A DNA stretch of 64,000 bases from an uncultured Coriobacteriaceae bacterium (GCA_902798915.1 CADBYM010000003.1:101344-165343), one strand, 5' to 3'; shown: positions 20,361 through 30,259, numbered from the stretch's first letter. Numbers and translations: made by a program. Notes: generated by a model not told the origin, from the sequence alone.

Positions 20361-21479
20361 TCAGCAAACCGCCTCCACTTCGTTTGCGAGGTGCGACGCG
20401 GCCTTGTCCTGCCCGAGCGCCCGTGCGGCATCGTGCATCGAGGCACGTCGAGCGTCATCGTCCACCAACTGCAGAACGAGATCGTGGAAGCCTGTCCCGT
20501 CGAGGTCGCCGTCAGAGACGAGCTCTGCCGCGCCCGCGCTCACCAAGAAGCGCGCGTTGGTCGTCTGGTGGTCGCCGGTCGCGAGCGGGTAGGGCACCAG
20601 GACGGATGGGACGGCAAGGGCAGCAATCTCGGCTATGGACGAGGCGCCCGCACGCGAGACCACCAAGTCCGCCGCCGCAAGGGCCTCTCCCATGTTGTCG
20701 ATGTAAGGGCGCACGTCCCAACGAGCTCGCTTGTCTGCATCGAGGCCCAGCGACTCCTCCACCTCGGAGTAGAGCTCGTTGCCCGTTGAATGCACCACCC
20801 GCACCTGCGGACGGGCGAGCAGGTCCTCGCTCAGCGCGACCATGGCCTCGTTGAGGTGCCGCGCCCCGAGGCTTCCGCCAAAGACGAGCACCATCAGCTC
20901 GTGGTCGCGTATGCCGAATGCCTCCCTGCCCGCACGGCGGGAGGCCTCGATCACGGAGCGCCTTACAGGGTTGCCCGTCACGTTGAGCGACGTCTGGGCC
21001 CCCATGCTCCCCTCAAAGGCAGCCTTTGCGTCGGGAAACGAGATGCACACCGTCGCCGCATCGTGCGCGCACGTGCGGTTCGCAAGGCCGGCAACTGAGT
21101 TCTGCTCGTGAATAACGTAGGGGATGGAGCGCTTGCGACACACGCGCAGCAGGGGCATCTCCACGTAGGCGCCAAAGCCCACGGCCACGTCGGGCACCAC
21201 GCCCCCGTCGAAGCCCTGCTCGAGCTGCCGCTCGGCAAGCCGCATGCGGACCAGCGCCGAGACGAGCGTCCATGGCCGGCTGCGATCGAAGCCGGTCACG
21301 CGAATCTGCTCGAAGTCATAGCCCGCCTCGGGCACCAGTCGGCTCTCCAGACGATTCGGCTGGCCGTAAAACGTCACATGATGGCCACGCGCGTCCAGCT
21401 CCTCGGCCAACGCGAGCGCGGGGTTGATGTGCCCCGCAGTCCCTCCTGCGGCTATCGCGACCTCAAGTGTTCTCGTCAA
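20361..21479 (-). CDS. murG: Undecaprenyldiphospho-muramoylpentapeptide beta-N-acetylglucosaminyltransferase
   Basis: Transfers GlcNAc to lipid I to make lipid II on the inner membrane face. The frame is open far upstream but the family start fits a TTG at 21479 (LTRTLEVAIAAGGTAGHINPAL), preceded by GGTGG and GGGGAGG. This gives 372 residues, close to the usual 360. The glycine-rich GGTAGHINPALALAEEL, the HEQNSVAGLANR acceptor-site segment, FGGSLGARHLNEA and SRAGASSIAEIAAL (the UDP-GlcNAc signature region) are present. It lies between ftsW (128 bp) and murC (75 bp). Confidence 0.95.
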   Translation of the reverse strand: MTRTLEVAIAAGGTAGHINPALALAEELDARGHHVTFYGQPNRLESRLVPEAGYDFEQIRVTGFDRSRPWTLVSALVRMRLAERQLEQGFDGGVVPDVAVGFGAYVEMPLLRVCRKRSIPYVIHEQNSVAGLANRTCAHDAATVCISFPDAKAAFEGSMGAQTSLNVTGNPVRRSVIEASRRAGREAFGIRDHELMVLVFGGSLGARHLNEAMVALSEDLLARPQVRVVHSTGNELYSEVEESLGLDADKRARWDVRPYIDNMGEALAAADLVVSRAGASSIAEIAALAVPSVLVPYPLATGDHQTTNARFLVSAGAAELVSDGDLDGTGFHDLVLQLVDDDARRASMHDAARALGQDKAASHLANEVEAVC

Positions 21480-21607
21480 CGTTCCACCGTCCTCCCCTAT
21501 GCACCCGGTAGGGCATGATACTACCACAGGCACAAAACCCTGCCTTCTCGTAGGAGACACTCCCCCACGCGAAAAACGTTTACCATTGAGCGTGCCCCCA
21601 CGAGAAA

Positions 21608-23032
21608 TCAGGGCCGACGGTCTCTGAGGCGCTCCGAGGCGTTGGGACCCAAATCGATGCGCCGATAGCCGGCCAGCGGCGCCGAGGAGCTCGTTCTGCC
21701 GCCCTCGATGACGCTCCAACCCGGACGCAGAGCACGAGGCGTCCTCGACACGTCAGACGGCGCGTCCCCCTCATCCCAGCGCGCCTCCTCATCCGAAAGC
21801 CTCAACTGTCTCCTGCGCACCTCGTATGAGGTCTCTGGCAGCGTGGAACGCAACGACACGGACGACACAAGCCCCACGAGCATGAGGCTCGACATCACCG
21901 ACGAGCCACCATACGAGACGAAGGGAACGGGCTTGCCCGTCAGGGGGAACACGCCAAGCACACCGCTCACGTTGAGGAGGAGCTGAATGACGATGAGCGA
22001 CGTGCAACCGGCCGCGATAAGCGTCCCCGCGATGTCCGGTGCGTTCTGCGCGATCTTCAAGCCGCTCCACAGGAGCACGGCGAATGCGGCAAGCATGCCG
22101 ACCGCACCCACCAAGCCAAGCTCCTCACCCACGATGGCAAAGATGAAGTCGTTGTGGGCCATGGGAAGGTAGTTGTATTTTTGTCTTGACATGCCCAGCC
22201 CCAAGCCGGTGAGGCCACCAGATCCGAAGGCATAGAATCCTTGCGTCAACTGGTAACCTGCGCCGTACTCGTCCTTGAAGGGGTTGAACATCGTAAGGAT
22301 TCGCTGACGCGAGTAGTCGTCCTTGAGGGAATAGGCGATGGCGATCACGCCAATCGCAAGACCGAGCCCCCCAATCTGGTAGCCGGGAACTCCCGCCAAG
22401 TAGCACATGACGAGCAGCGTCAGCACCACGACGCCGGTCGTGCCCTTGTCGGGCTGCCATAGCACCAACGCAAGTGGCGCCATGATTCCTCCCGCGACGA
22501 GCTTGATTGCCTCGTTGCGGTCGAGCGACCCCTCGCAGAAGAAGCGCTCCGCAATGCGCGCCCCCACCAAGAGCATCACGATCTTGGCGAACTCGGACGG
22601 CTGTAGCGAGAAGGGGCCGATGGCTATCCAGCGTGTCGCCCCGTAGGCGTCACGTCCTGCCAGCGGGGTGTACACCACCACAAGTAAAGCCACGGTTAAG
22701 CCCCACACCACCTTGAGCAGATTGCCATCCCACCGGTGATAGTCGATGCACGCCAGCACAACGGCCAAGATGACGCCGAGCGCCGCAAAACCCGCCTGCC
22801 GCACCAAGAAGTACGCAGGGTCATGACCGTACGAGCGAGTTGTGAGTCCCACGATGGACGAGGACGAGTAGATCATGAGCATGCCGAACATCAGGAGGGC
22901 AAACGCCGTCACGAGAAAGACGACCCGCGGCACCATGATGCGCGCGGGGGCCTGCTGACGCGAGCGACGTCGCGCAGAACCCTCGCGCGTTCGCTGCCAA
23001 GGCAGAACGTCGCCCAAGGTCCACCCCATCAT
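21608..23032 (-). CDS. ftsW: Septal peptidoglycan glycosyltransferase FtsW (SEDS family)
   Basis: A polytopic SEDS polymerase that works with FtsI to make septal glycan. The 474 residues have about ten hydrophobic segments, the conserved GPFSLQPSEFAK loop, the PDKGTTGVV segment with the catalytic aspartate region, AHNDFIFAIVGEELGLVG, and GKPVPFVSYGGSSVMSS near the end. A basic, disordered N-terminus (RTREGSARRRSRQQ) and a charged C-terminal tail of about 80 residues are additions. The start overlaps the murD stop by 4 bp. Confidence 0.95.
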   Translation of the reverse strand: MMGWTLGDVLPWQRTREGSARRRSRQQAPARIMVPRVVFLVTAFALLMFGMLMIYSSSSIVGLTTRSYGHDPAYFLVRQAGFAALGVILAVVLACIDYHRWDGNLLKVVWGLTVALLVVVYTPLAGRDAYGATRWIAIGPFSLQPSEFAKIVMLLVGARIAERFFCEGSLDRNEAIKLVAGGIMAPLALVLWQPDKGTTGVVVLTLLVMCYLAGVPGYQIGGLGLAIGVIAIAYSLKDDYSRQRILTMFNPFKDEYGAGYQLTQGFYAFGSGGLTGLGLGMSRQKYNYLPMAHNDFIFAIVGEELGLVGAVGMLAAFAVLLWSGLKIAQNAPDIAGTLIAAGCTSLIVIQLLLNVSGVLGVFPLTGKPVPFVSYGGSSVMSSLMLVGLVSSVSLRSTLPETSYEVRRRQLRLSDEEARWDEGDAPSDVSRTPRALRPGWSVIEGGRTSSSAPLAGYRRIDLGPNASERLRDRRP

Positions 23033-24441
23033 GCCAGCGCCCCCGAGGCGCCAAGCCGCAGAACCAGGTCCTTGAACACTTCGCCGCGCTCATGGAAGCT
23101 CGAGAACTCGTCGAACGAGGAGCAGGCGGGCGAGAGCAGCACCACGTCCCCCCGCTCGGCAAGCCTCACGGCACGCTGGAACGCCTGGGCAAGATGCGCC
23201 TCCTCGACCACCACCAGGCCCGCATGCTCACCGCGCAGCGCCGCCGCGATGCGCGGCCCCGCAGCGCCATAGCAGACGGCCACGCGACACCGCGCCGCGA
23301 CCGCACGCGCCAGGGAGTCAAGGGCGGTGCCTTTATCGTATCCGCCGAGCAGCACGACGACCCGTCCCGCCTCGAACGCCGTGAGCGCCTTCTCGACGGA
23401 ATCCACGTTGGTCGCCTTCGAATCGTTGACAAATCGCACGCCACCAAGCTCGCCGCAGGGCTCAATTCGGTGCTCGAGCGGCGAGAACGACGTCAGCGTA
23501 TGGCACACGGCCTCTGCGGGCACGCCCACCTCAAGCGCAAGTGCGGCGGCGGCGAGCGCATTCTGGACGTTGTGATCGCCCTTGAGGGCCATGTTCTGTC
23601 GGTGAACGAGCAAGACCTCGGTGCCGTCTCGGCGTACCACGAGACGGTCCCCGCGCAGGAAGGCGGCGTTCGGCGCTTCAGGCAGCGCATGCACGCTCAC
23701 CCGGCAGACGCGCAGACCGCGCGCCTCCAAACGGTCGGCAACCGCCCGACACGGGTCGTCGTCCACCGAGACGACAGCGAGGTCGCCCGCATCGAGGTTT
23801 GCGAAGATGCGTTCCTTGGCCTGGGCATAGGCCTCGAGCGACCCGTGCCACTCCAGGTGGTCGGGCGTAATGTTGAGCAGACATGCCACGCGCGGATGCA
23901 GGTCGTATGCCGTCACGAGCTGGAAGCTGGAGAGTTCGGCGACGAACCAGCAGTCCTCGGCACGGTCTGCAACCTCTCCCGTCGCGACCACGCCTACGTT
24001 GCCGACGGCCTTTGCCGCCAGACCTCCCGCCTGAAGCAGCTCGGTCGTGAGCAGCGTGGTCGTCGTCTTGCCGTTGGTGCCCGTGATGGCCACCCAGCGG
24101 TCGGGACTCTCGCGCCATGCGAACTCAGGCTCGCCGACAAGGACGGCGGCATGGGCTCGCGCCGAGGCAAAGAACGACGAGGACTCGGGAATTCCCGGCG
24201 AGACGATGGCAAGGTCGTAGGTGCCCTCGAGCTCGTCCGTCCCGCACACGACGCGCACGCCGCGCTCCGCGAGCTCCTCGGTGCGCTCACCCGGCACGGA
24301 TTGCGCGCCGCCATAGAGGTCCACCGACGTGACGCGACCGGGCATGAGGTCGGCAAGGTAGTCGGCGACGCCGAATCCCGTGCGGCCCAGGCCGAGCACG
24401 CATACCCTGCCCAGCGGCTGTGTGGTGAACGATGACTGCAT
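23029..24441 (-). CDS. murD: UDP-N-acetylmuramoylalanine--D-glutamate ligase
   Basis: Adds D-Glu to UDP-MurNAc-L-Ala. The 470-residue Mur ligase shows VLGLGRTGFGVADYL, the ATP loop AITGTNGKTTTTLL, the carbamylated-lysine and central-domain segment AELSSFQL, NITPDHLEWHGSLEAY, and the C-terminal FVNDSKATNVDS and LLSPACSSFDEF. It lies between mraY (45 bp) and ftsW (overlap 4 bp). Confidence 0.97.
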   Translation of the reverse strand: MQSSFTTQPLGRVCVLGLGRTGFGVADYLADLMPGRVTSVDLYGGAQSVPGERTEELAERGVRVVCGTDELEGTYDLAIVSPGIPESSSFFASARAHAAVLVGEPEFAWRESPDRWVAITGTNGKTTTTLLTTELLQAGGLAAKAVGNVGVVATGEVADRAEDCWFVAELSSFQLVTAYDLHPRVACLLNITPDHLEWHGSLEAYAQAKERIFANLDAGDLAVVSVDDDPCRAVADRLEARGLRVCRVSVHALPEAPNAAFLRGDRLVVRRDGTEVLLVHRQNMALKGDHNVQNALAAAALALEVGVPAEAVCHTLTSFSPLEHRIEPCGELGGVRFVNDSKATNVDSVEKALTAFEAGRVVVLLGGYDKGTALDSLARAVAARCRVAVCYGAAGPRIAAALRGEHAGLVVVEEAHLAQAFQRAVRLAERGDVVLLSPACSSFDEFSSFHERGEVFKDLVLRLGASGALA

Positions 24442-24486
24442 GAGTCCCCTCCTTGAGGTCTAGAGGCAACCGAATCGATGCCCGCG

Positions 24487-25530
24487 CTAGCGCAGCTGGA
24501 AGAACAGGGCAAAGCCAAGGGCAACGAAGGCGGCCGAGATGATCCAAAAGCGAATCACGACCTTGTTCTCGCTCCATCCGAGCCGCTCGAAGTGGTGATG
24601 GATGGGCGCCATCAAAAAGACGCGCTTGTGCGTGAGCTTGAAGCTTGCCACCTGAATGATGACGGAGAGCGCCTCCGCGACGAAGAGCCCGCCCATCACG
24701 AGCGAGGTCACCTCGGTCTTGGTGAGCACCGCGCATGCGGCAAAGGCGGCCCCGAGCGCGAGCGACCCCGTATCCCCCATGAAGATCGAGGCCGGGTAGC
24801 AGTTGTGCCAGAGAAAGCCGATGCACGAGCCGGCGATGGAGGCCGAGAAGATGGCAAGGGAGAGCTCATCATAGCGAAACGCCACCATGGCCATGCCCAG
24901 CATGGCAACGAGCACGGTGCCGCCCGCGAGGCCGTCCAATCCGTCAGTGAGATTGACGGCGTTCGAGAGACCCGCCATCAGGAAGAACACGAAGATGACG
25001 TAGAGCCAGGGGATGCGAAACGCCCCAGGACCCTCTCCCAGGGTCGTGGTAAGAACGCCAAGGTCGATGGTGAACCCGCCGGGAAAGCGCACGATGGGCG
25101 CGATGCCCACCCAGTTGACAGAACCCAGGCAGAAGGCAACCGATATCGTGACGAGGCCAATCATCTTTTGGGTGGGCGTCAATCCGAGCGAGCGCTTGTG
25201 CGCCACCGACTCGATGTCGTCGAGCAGGCCCAGCGATCCGGTGACGAGCATCGCCACGATGGCACACAGGAGGTCGGGCGAGCGCGGGGCCATCACGATG
25301 CAGGTAAGGACCACGCTGACGAGCATGATGAGGCCGCCCATGGTGGGCGTGCCCTGCTTCACCAGGTGGCGTTGCGGGCCGTCGGCACGTATCTGCTGGC
25401 CTATGCCCCCGCTCCTCATGAATCTGATGAAGAAGGGCATGAGCAGCCCGGTAATCAGCGCGCTGATGAAGATTGTCACGAAGACTTGATACGTCGGGTA
25501 GTTGGGATCCCCCAGCAGGCGCGCGATCAT
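24487..25530 (-). CDS. mraY: Phospho-N-acetylmuramoyl-pentapeptide transferase
   Basis: Integral membrane enzyme that forms lipid I from UDP-MurNAc-pentapeptide and undecaprenyl phosphate. The 347 residues have about ten transmembrane helices, GTPTMGGLIML, the catalytic Asp pair region SLGLLDDIESV, NAVNLTDGLDGLAGG and the HHHFERLGWSENKVV histidine motif. The gene start overlaps the murF stop by 4 bp (ATGA), indicating translational coupling. Confidence 0.97.
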   Translation of the reverse strand: MIARLLGDPNYPTYQVFVTIFISALITGLLMPFFIRFMRSGGIGQQIRADGPQRHLVKQGTPTMGGLIMLVSVVLTCIVMAPRSPDLLCAIVAMLVTGSLGLLDDIESVAHKRSLGLTPTQKMIGLVTISVAFCLGSVNWVGIAPIVRFPGGFTIDLGVLTTTLGEGPGAFRIPWLYVIFVFFLMAGLSNAVNLTDGLDGLAGGTVLVAMLGMAMVAFRYDELSLAIFSASIAGSCIGFLWHNCYPASIFMGDTGSLALGAAFAACAVLTKTEVTSLVMGGLFVAEALSVIIQVASFKLTHKRVFLMAPIHHHFERLGWSENKVVIRFWIISAAFVALGFALFFQLR

Positions 25531-26966
25531 CGGGCGAGCACTCCCTCCACGAATCGGTCGAGGCCGACGGAGCGCGACCCCTTGGCCAAAACCAGATCAT
25601 CGGGCAAGAAGATGGGCGCCAGCACGCGCGCCGCATCCTCCGCAGTCGCAAAGCGCTCGAGCTTGTCTGCCGAGAAGCCCATGGTAAGTGCGGCGTCCGC
25701 CATCACATCTGCGGCCTCACCACCGACGAGGGCGAGCATGTCAAGAGGCTTGGCCGCCGCGTAAGCGCCGATGAGGCCATGCAGCCGGTTAGACTCCGAG
25801 CCAAGCTCCCCCACCTCTCCGAGAACCGCGATGCGCCTGCCCGCGCACTTCATGGAGAACAGCACCTCCAGCGCCGCCGCAATCGACGCAGGACTGGCGT
25901 TGTACGTGTCGTCGATCACACGTGGAGAGCCTGCCACGCGCCGGACCTCGAGCCGCATGCGCGCGGCATGCATGCCGAGGATGCCCGCGAACGCGTCCTC
26001 GCGCGGAGTCCCGATGGCCCATGCGGCTCCCATGGCGCTCAGCAGGTCAAACACCATCGCGCGGCCCGGCAGGGGCAGCAACCCCTCGAGCTCGAGCCCG
26101 TCGGAGAAGACGAGGCGCACGTACGGAAGGCCGTCCTCGTCGAGGGAGACCTCAGACGCGCGCACCGCACAACCCTCTCGGAAGCCTACGCGCAGCACGT
26201 CGATGCCAGCGGCCTTGGCGTAGGAGTCCTCCATGAGGTCGGCGAAGTCGTCACCGTCGCTGAGGACGAGCGTCGCGTTGAAGCCGTCCACCAGGCGCAT
26301 GCCGCTCACGATCTGCGCCTTCTCGCCGGCGATGCCCTCGCGAGAGCCCAGGTTGCCGATGTGACTCGTACCGACGTTGGTGACGACCGAGACGTTGGGC
26401 TTCACCACGTCAGAGAGGCGCACCATCTCGCCCGGCACGTTCATACCCATCTCGACGACGAGCGCCTCGTCTTCGGGCGACGCCGAGAAGAGCGTGAGCG
26501 GCACGCCCAGCAGGTTGTTGTAGTTGCCCTTGGTGGCGTGTGTCCTGCGCGTCACGGCGAGGGCGGCCGCCAGCATCTCCTTGGTGGTGGTCTTCCCCAC
26601 CGAACCCGTCACTCCGACCACGGCCCACTGCGGGTTGCGCAGGCGCCACGCCCGTGCGAGCCTCAGCATGAACTCCTCACCGTCGTCCTTCTGGGCCCGC
26701 ACCACGGCGGCACCGTAGAGCGCGGCCGTCTCCAAGAGCCTCTCGTCCGCCTCGCGCGTCAGCACGACCACGTGCGCGCCCGCCTCGACGGCAGGAACGG
26801 CATAGCGGTTGCCGTCGACGCGCTCGCCAAGCAGCGCCACGAACGCCCTGCCCTCTTCCACCTGACGCGAGTCAATGCACACGCCCTCGAACGACACGGT
26901 CGCCGCGCCCGCGACGAGCACGGCGTTGGTCGCCTCGAGCATGTCTGCAACAGTCATGCGTATCAT
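25527..26966 (-). CDS. murF: UDP-N-acetylmuramoyl-tripeptide--D-alanyl-D-alanine ligase
   Basis: Adds the D-Ala-D-Ala dipeptide to the UDP-MurNAc-tripeptide. The 479 residues show the ATP loop VTGSVGKTTTKEML, EMGMNVPGEMVRLS (typical of MurF), NVGTSHIGNLGSREGIA and DDTYNASPASIAAALEVL, the MurF C-terminal signature. The motif set is MurF rather than MurE, whose gene is missing at this point in the cluster. It is 17 bp downstream of ftsI and coupled to mraY. Confidence 0.96.
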   Translation of the reverse strand: MIRMTVADMLEATNAVLVAGAATVSFEGVCIDSRQVEEGRAFVALLGERVDGNRYAVPAVEAGAHVVVLTREADERLLETAALYGAAVVRAQKDDGEEFMLRLARAWRLRNPQWAVVGVTGSVGKTTTKEMLAAALAVTRRTHATKGNYNNLLGVPLTLFSASPEDEALVVEMGMNVPGEMVRLSDVVKPNVSVVTNVGTSHIGNLGSREGIAGEKAQIVSGMRLVDGFNATLVLSDGDDFADLMEDSYAKAAGIDVLRVGFREGCAVRASEVSLDEDGLPYVRLVFSDGLELEGLLPLPGRAMVFDLLSAMGAAWAIGTPREDAFAGILGMHAARMRLEVRRVAGSPRVIDDTYNASPASIAAALEVLFSMKCAGRRIAVLGEVGELGSESNRLHGLIGAYAAAKPLDMLALVGGEAADVMADAALTMGFSADKLERFATAEDAARVLAPIFLPDDLVLAKGSRSVGLDRFVEGVLAR

Positions 26967-26983
26967 TGCATCCCCTCCTAGAG

Positions 26984-28711
26984 CTACCGCGTAAACGACG
27001 GAACGCTCAAGTCCGCAAGAACCTCACCCATAATAGCCGAGAAGACGGGACCTGCGGATGAGTAGGACATATATGGAGTTTCGTTCAAACCCACATACAC
27101 CAACGCCTCCGGGTCCTTGGCAGGCGCAAAGCCGATGAGCGACGCAAGGTACTTGTTCTTCTTGTACTTGCCGTTCTCGGCCTGCTCGCCCGTTCCCGTC
27201 TTTGCCGCCACATCGTACCCGTCCACCGCGCCAGATTGTCCGGTGCCGTCCTCGACCACCGTGCGCATCATGTCGGCCACCTTCTCGGCCGTCACCGCGG
27301 AGACCGAGCGCTCCTCCGAGCTCCAGTCGAGGTTCTTGCCGTCCACGCTCGTGACGAAGTGCGGGGTCGGCAGCATCCCCTCGCATGCGATCGAGCTCAC
27401 CGCTCGCACCATCTGTACCATGGGAACGGCGATGCCCTGGCCAAACGACATCGAGCCCACCGACGAGGGATCGTACTCCGAGCGCTTCTTGACAAGGCCG
27501 ACCGCCTCGCCGGGGTAGTCGACTCCCGTGAGCTTGCCGATGCCAAACGCGTCGATTCCGTCCGCAAGCGCATCGGCCCCGATGGCCTCCTCCGCAATGA
27601 GTGCCGCCCCCACGTTCGAGGAGCGGCGCAGCATCTCGCGCAGGTTCATCTCCATGGTCTCGTACCGGCCGTCCTCGTCCTCCACGAGGTCCTGGCCCAC
27701 GAGCATGGTGGGGGGCACGGTAAAGTAGTCGCTCGCGCTCACCGTGCCGCTCTCGATGCCGATGGCGGCGGTCAGCACCTTAAAGATCGACCCCGGCTCG
27801 TAGGAGTCCGAGACGAGCTTGAGGTTGAGCGCCTCTCCCGTGACGGACTCGGGGTTTGAAAGGTCGGCGTAGGGCGTCGAGCATGCCGCGATGATCTCTC
27901 CGTTGCGCGGGTCGCACACCATGCAGAAGCCGGACTTCGCCTTGTTCTTTGCCACGGCCTTCTCCACGGCTTGCTCCACGAACGCCTGCACGTCCTTGTC
28001 GATGGCGAGCACGATGTCGTCGCCGTCGATGGGCTCGGTGACCTCATAGGCGCCGCCCGCGATGGGAATGCCGCCGAGTCCCGTCTCCATGGTCATCTCG
28101 CCGTTCTTGCCGCTAAGCTGCTCGTCATAGGCATTCTCGATGCCCGTGATGCCCCTGCCGTCCATGTCGACCATGCCGAGGACCTGCCCGCACATACGCC
28201 CAAACGGGTACACGCGATGCATCTGCCTGATGAGGTAGACGCCTGCGTAGCCCTCTGCGAGGAGCTCCGAGCGCATTGACTCGCACGCCTCCTTCTCGGC
28301 CTTGCGTGTGAGGTAGACGAAGGTGGAGTCCTTCCCCATGAGCTCGCGGTATGCGACGACGTCGCCACCGAGCCAGCGCTCGACCAGCTTGGCCTGTGCG
28401 TCGGCATCGACGATCTCCTTGGGATTGCAGTAGACGTCGTAGCACTCCTCGCTCATGGCGAGCACGTTGCCGTTACGGTCGTAGATGGTGCCACGTCGCG
28501 CCTGGAGCTCGATGGTTGACGTCCTCCTGAGCTCGGCCTTCCGTGCGTACTCGGGCCCCTTGACGAGCTGCAGGTCGACGAGGCGAAGGGTGACGAGCCC
28601 CATGATGACGACGAGCACGATAAACACGTTGCGCAGCGCGCCCTCATTCGCGTGAGGGCGTTTGCGCGACTCCTCGTCGTAGGAGGACTCCTCATGCCGC
28701 CTGCGTCTCAT
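26984..28711 (-). CDS. ftsI: Septal penicillin-binding protein FtsI (class B PBP transpeptidase)
   Basis: Cross-links septal peptidoglycan as the partner of FtsW. The 575 residues have a basic cytoplasmic N-terminus, one transmembrane helix (about 27-45), a dimerisation domain (RRGTIYDRNGNVLA), and the transpeptidase triad: the SxxK serine in EPGSIFKVLT, SxN in RRSSNVG and KTG in AAKTGTGEQ. No PASTA repeats are present. The position after the ftsL-like gene and before murF is canonical, except that murE, normally next, is missing. Confidence 0.94.
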   Translation of the reverse strand: MRRRRHEESSYDEESRKRPHANEGALRNVFIVLVVIMGLVTLRLVDLQLVKGPEYARKAELRRTSTIELQARRGTIYDRNGNVLAMSEECYDVYCNPKEIVDADAQAKLVERWLGGDVVAYRELMGKDSTFVYLTRKAEKEACESMRSELLAEGYAGVYLIRQMHRVYPFGRMCGQVLGMVDMDGRGITGIENAYDEQLSGKNGEMTMETGLGGIPIAGGAYEVTEPIDGDDIVLAIDKDVQAFVEQAVEKAVAKNKAKSGFCMVCDPRNGEIIAACSTPYADLSNPESVTGEALNLKLVSDSYEPGSIFKVLTAAIGIESGTVSASDYFTVPPTMLVGQDLVEDEDGRYETMEMNLREMLRRSSNVGAALIAEEAIGADALADGIDAFGIGKLTGVDYPGEAVGLVKKRSEYDPSSVGSMSFGQGIAVPMVQMVRAVSSIACEGMLPTPHFVTSVDGKNLDWSSEERSVSAVTAEKVADMMRTVVEDGTGQSGAVDGYDVAAKTGTGEQAENGKYKKNKYLASLIGFAPAKDPEALVYVGLNETPYMSYSSAGPVFSAIMGEVLADLSVPSFTR

Positions 28712-28730
28712 CTACACCTTCTCCTCGGCC

Positions 28731-28781
28731 ATCATCGGGATTCGTGCGGGCAATCCCGCGCGCTCGGGGTCGCCCGATGAT
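28731..28781 (-). other. Nested hairpin in the ftsL-ftsI spacer
   Basis: ATCATCGGG (28731-28739) pairs with CCCGATGAT (28773-28781), enclosing a second stem GCGGG/CCCGC around CAAT. This is the only sizeable untranslated structure inside the upper part of the division cluster. Without a T-run it may modulate mRNA stability or attenuate expression rather than terminate; that role is inferred. Confidence 0.5.
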
Positions 28782-28799
28782 CCCGCCGCCCAGTCTTTG

Positions 28800-29195
28800 C
28801 TAGTCGAGGGTGAGGCGGTCAACCTCACTTGCGTGCACCATGCCAAGGTTCTGCGTCGCAATGCGCCCGATGCGTTCCGAGCCGCTGAAGAGCGATCGCT
28901 CGATGCGCAGGTCGTTGTTGAGCGTCCTCAGCTCCTTGATCTGCGAGCTGACCTGCTCGTTAGCCTGAAGTGTGGCGACGGTGCCGGCGGTGAGCGCCAC
29001 GCGCGCCACACCCACGACACAGAGGGCACAGACGATGGCGACGACGAGAATGACCTTAGAGAAGAATGTGGGCGAGACGGATTCGCGCGCTGCGGCATCG
29101 ATTCCGCCGCCCTCGATGGAGGTGAGGACGGCAGGGCGCACCGAGGCCCAGCCGGACTCCTCGAGTTGTGGAGCAAGGTTCCCTTCGTACCTCAT
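28800..29195 (-). CDS. ftsL: FtsL-like bitopic division protein
   Basis: A 131-residue protein with a cytoplasmic N-terminus (1-45), one transmembrane helix (about 47-70) and a periplasmic-side coiled coil (LQANEQVSSQIKELRTLNNDLRIE) followed by the IGRIATQNLGMV motif, typical of FtsL/DivIC septum-formation proteins. Sequence conservation in this family is low, so the assignment rests on topology and on its place between rsmH and ftsI. It would scaffold FtsQ, FtsW and FtsI at the septum. Confidence 0.8.
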   Translation of the reverse strand: MRYEGNLAPQLEESGWASVRPAVLTSIEGGGIDAAARESVSPTFFSKVILVVAIVCALCVVGVARVALTAGTVATLQANEQVSSQIKELRTLNNDLRIERSLFSGSERIGRIATQNLGMVHASEVDRLTLD

Positions 29196-29284
29196 GATGC
29201 CGCATCCCTCCTCGACTCACGTCAGCGCACATCGCCCGTGGTTCGTTTAGTAGCAGCGGCGCCGAGGCGCCGCATCGTGTGTCG

Positions 29285-30259
29285 TTATGTACCAGAGGTG
29301 TCGAGCCTCCTCGCAACCCTCATGAGGGCACTCCGCGCGCGCGGGTTCTCGCGCACTTCGTCCTCGGACGCCTGAAGCGCCCGTCTGGTCTCGACGGTGA
29401 CTATCGGCACGTGCCCGCATACGCACACCGGAAGCTCCGGTGGGCAGACGCAGCCCCTGCTCATCTCGCCAAACACGCGCTTGACGATACGGTCCTCGAG
29501 CGAGTGATAGCTAATGACGCAGATCCTCCCACCCGGGTTCGCCCAGCGAATCGCAGCTTCCAGCCCGCGCTCCAAGGCATCGAGCTCGCCGTTCACCTCG
29601 ATGCGAATGGCCTGGAACGCCTTGCGCGCAGGATGCCTGCCATGTCGGCGGTCGCGCGCCGGTATGGCGTCACGGACGACCTCTGCGAGGCGAGCACACG
29701 ACTCGAGGGGCGCGACCTTGCGCTCCTTGACGATGGCGCGCGCGATGCGCGAGCCATGGCGCTCGTCTCCGTAGATTCGCAGAATCCGGGCGAGGTCTGC
29801 TTCGGTATAGGTGTTCACGACCTCAGATGCGGTTAGGGTGTTGTTACCCGGGTCCATGCGCATGTCTAAGGGGGCGTCCTCGTGGTACGAGAAGCCCCGC
29901 TGGGGGATGTCGAGCTGGGGACTCGAGACGCCCAGGTCGAAGAGGAAGCAGTCCACGCCCGGAACCTCCGCCTCGACGAGCAGGTCGTCCAAGTCGGCGA
30001 AGTTCCCCTTGAGCAGGCGCGTGCGCGCTTCCGGCAGCTCGCGGGCAAACCGCGCGGCGGCCGCCTCGAGTGCCATATCGTCCTGGTCGATTCCGATGGA
30101 GAGCCCGTCTGGCGCGACCTTGCGTGCCAGCGCGACGCTGTGGCCGGCACCACCGAGCGTGCAGTCACACACGACTTCGCCTGGTGCGGGGGCCAAGGAG
30201 CGTACGACCTCCTCGAGCAAGACAGGTACATGCCGATATTCGCTTGTCAAGACATCCAC
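29285..30259 (-). CDS. rsmH: 16S rRNA (cytosine-1402-N4)-methyltransferase
   Basis: The MraW/RsmH SAM-dependent methyltransferase. The 324-residue protein has YRHVPVLLEEVV, the SAM site DCTLGGAGHSVAL, LFDLGVSSPQLDIPQRGFSY, and the C-terminal ISYHSLEDRIVKRVF. The length is usual. It lies 3 bp after the mraZ stop, so the two are tightly coupled. A GC-rich perfect hairpin (29256-29273) lies in the spacer to the ftsL-like gene. Confidence 0.96.
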   Translation of the reverse strand: MDVLTSEYRHVPVLLEEVVRSLAPAPGEVVCDCTLGGAGHSVALARKVAPDGLSIGIDQDDMALEAAAARFARELPEARTRLLKGNFADLDDLLVEAEVPGVDCFLFDLGVSSPQLDIPQRGFSYHEDAPLDMRMDPGNNTLTASEVVNTYTEADLARILRIYGDERHGSRIARAIVKERKVAPLESCARLAEVVRDAIPARDRRHGRHPARKAFQAIRIEVNGELDALERGLEAAIRWANPGGRICVISYHSLEDRIVKRVFGEMSRGCVCPPELPVCVCGHVPIVTVETRRALQASEDEVRENPRARSALMRVARRLDTSGT

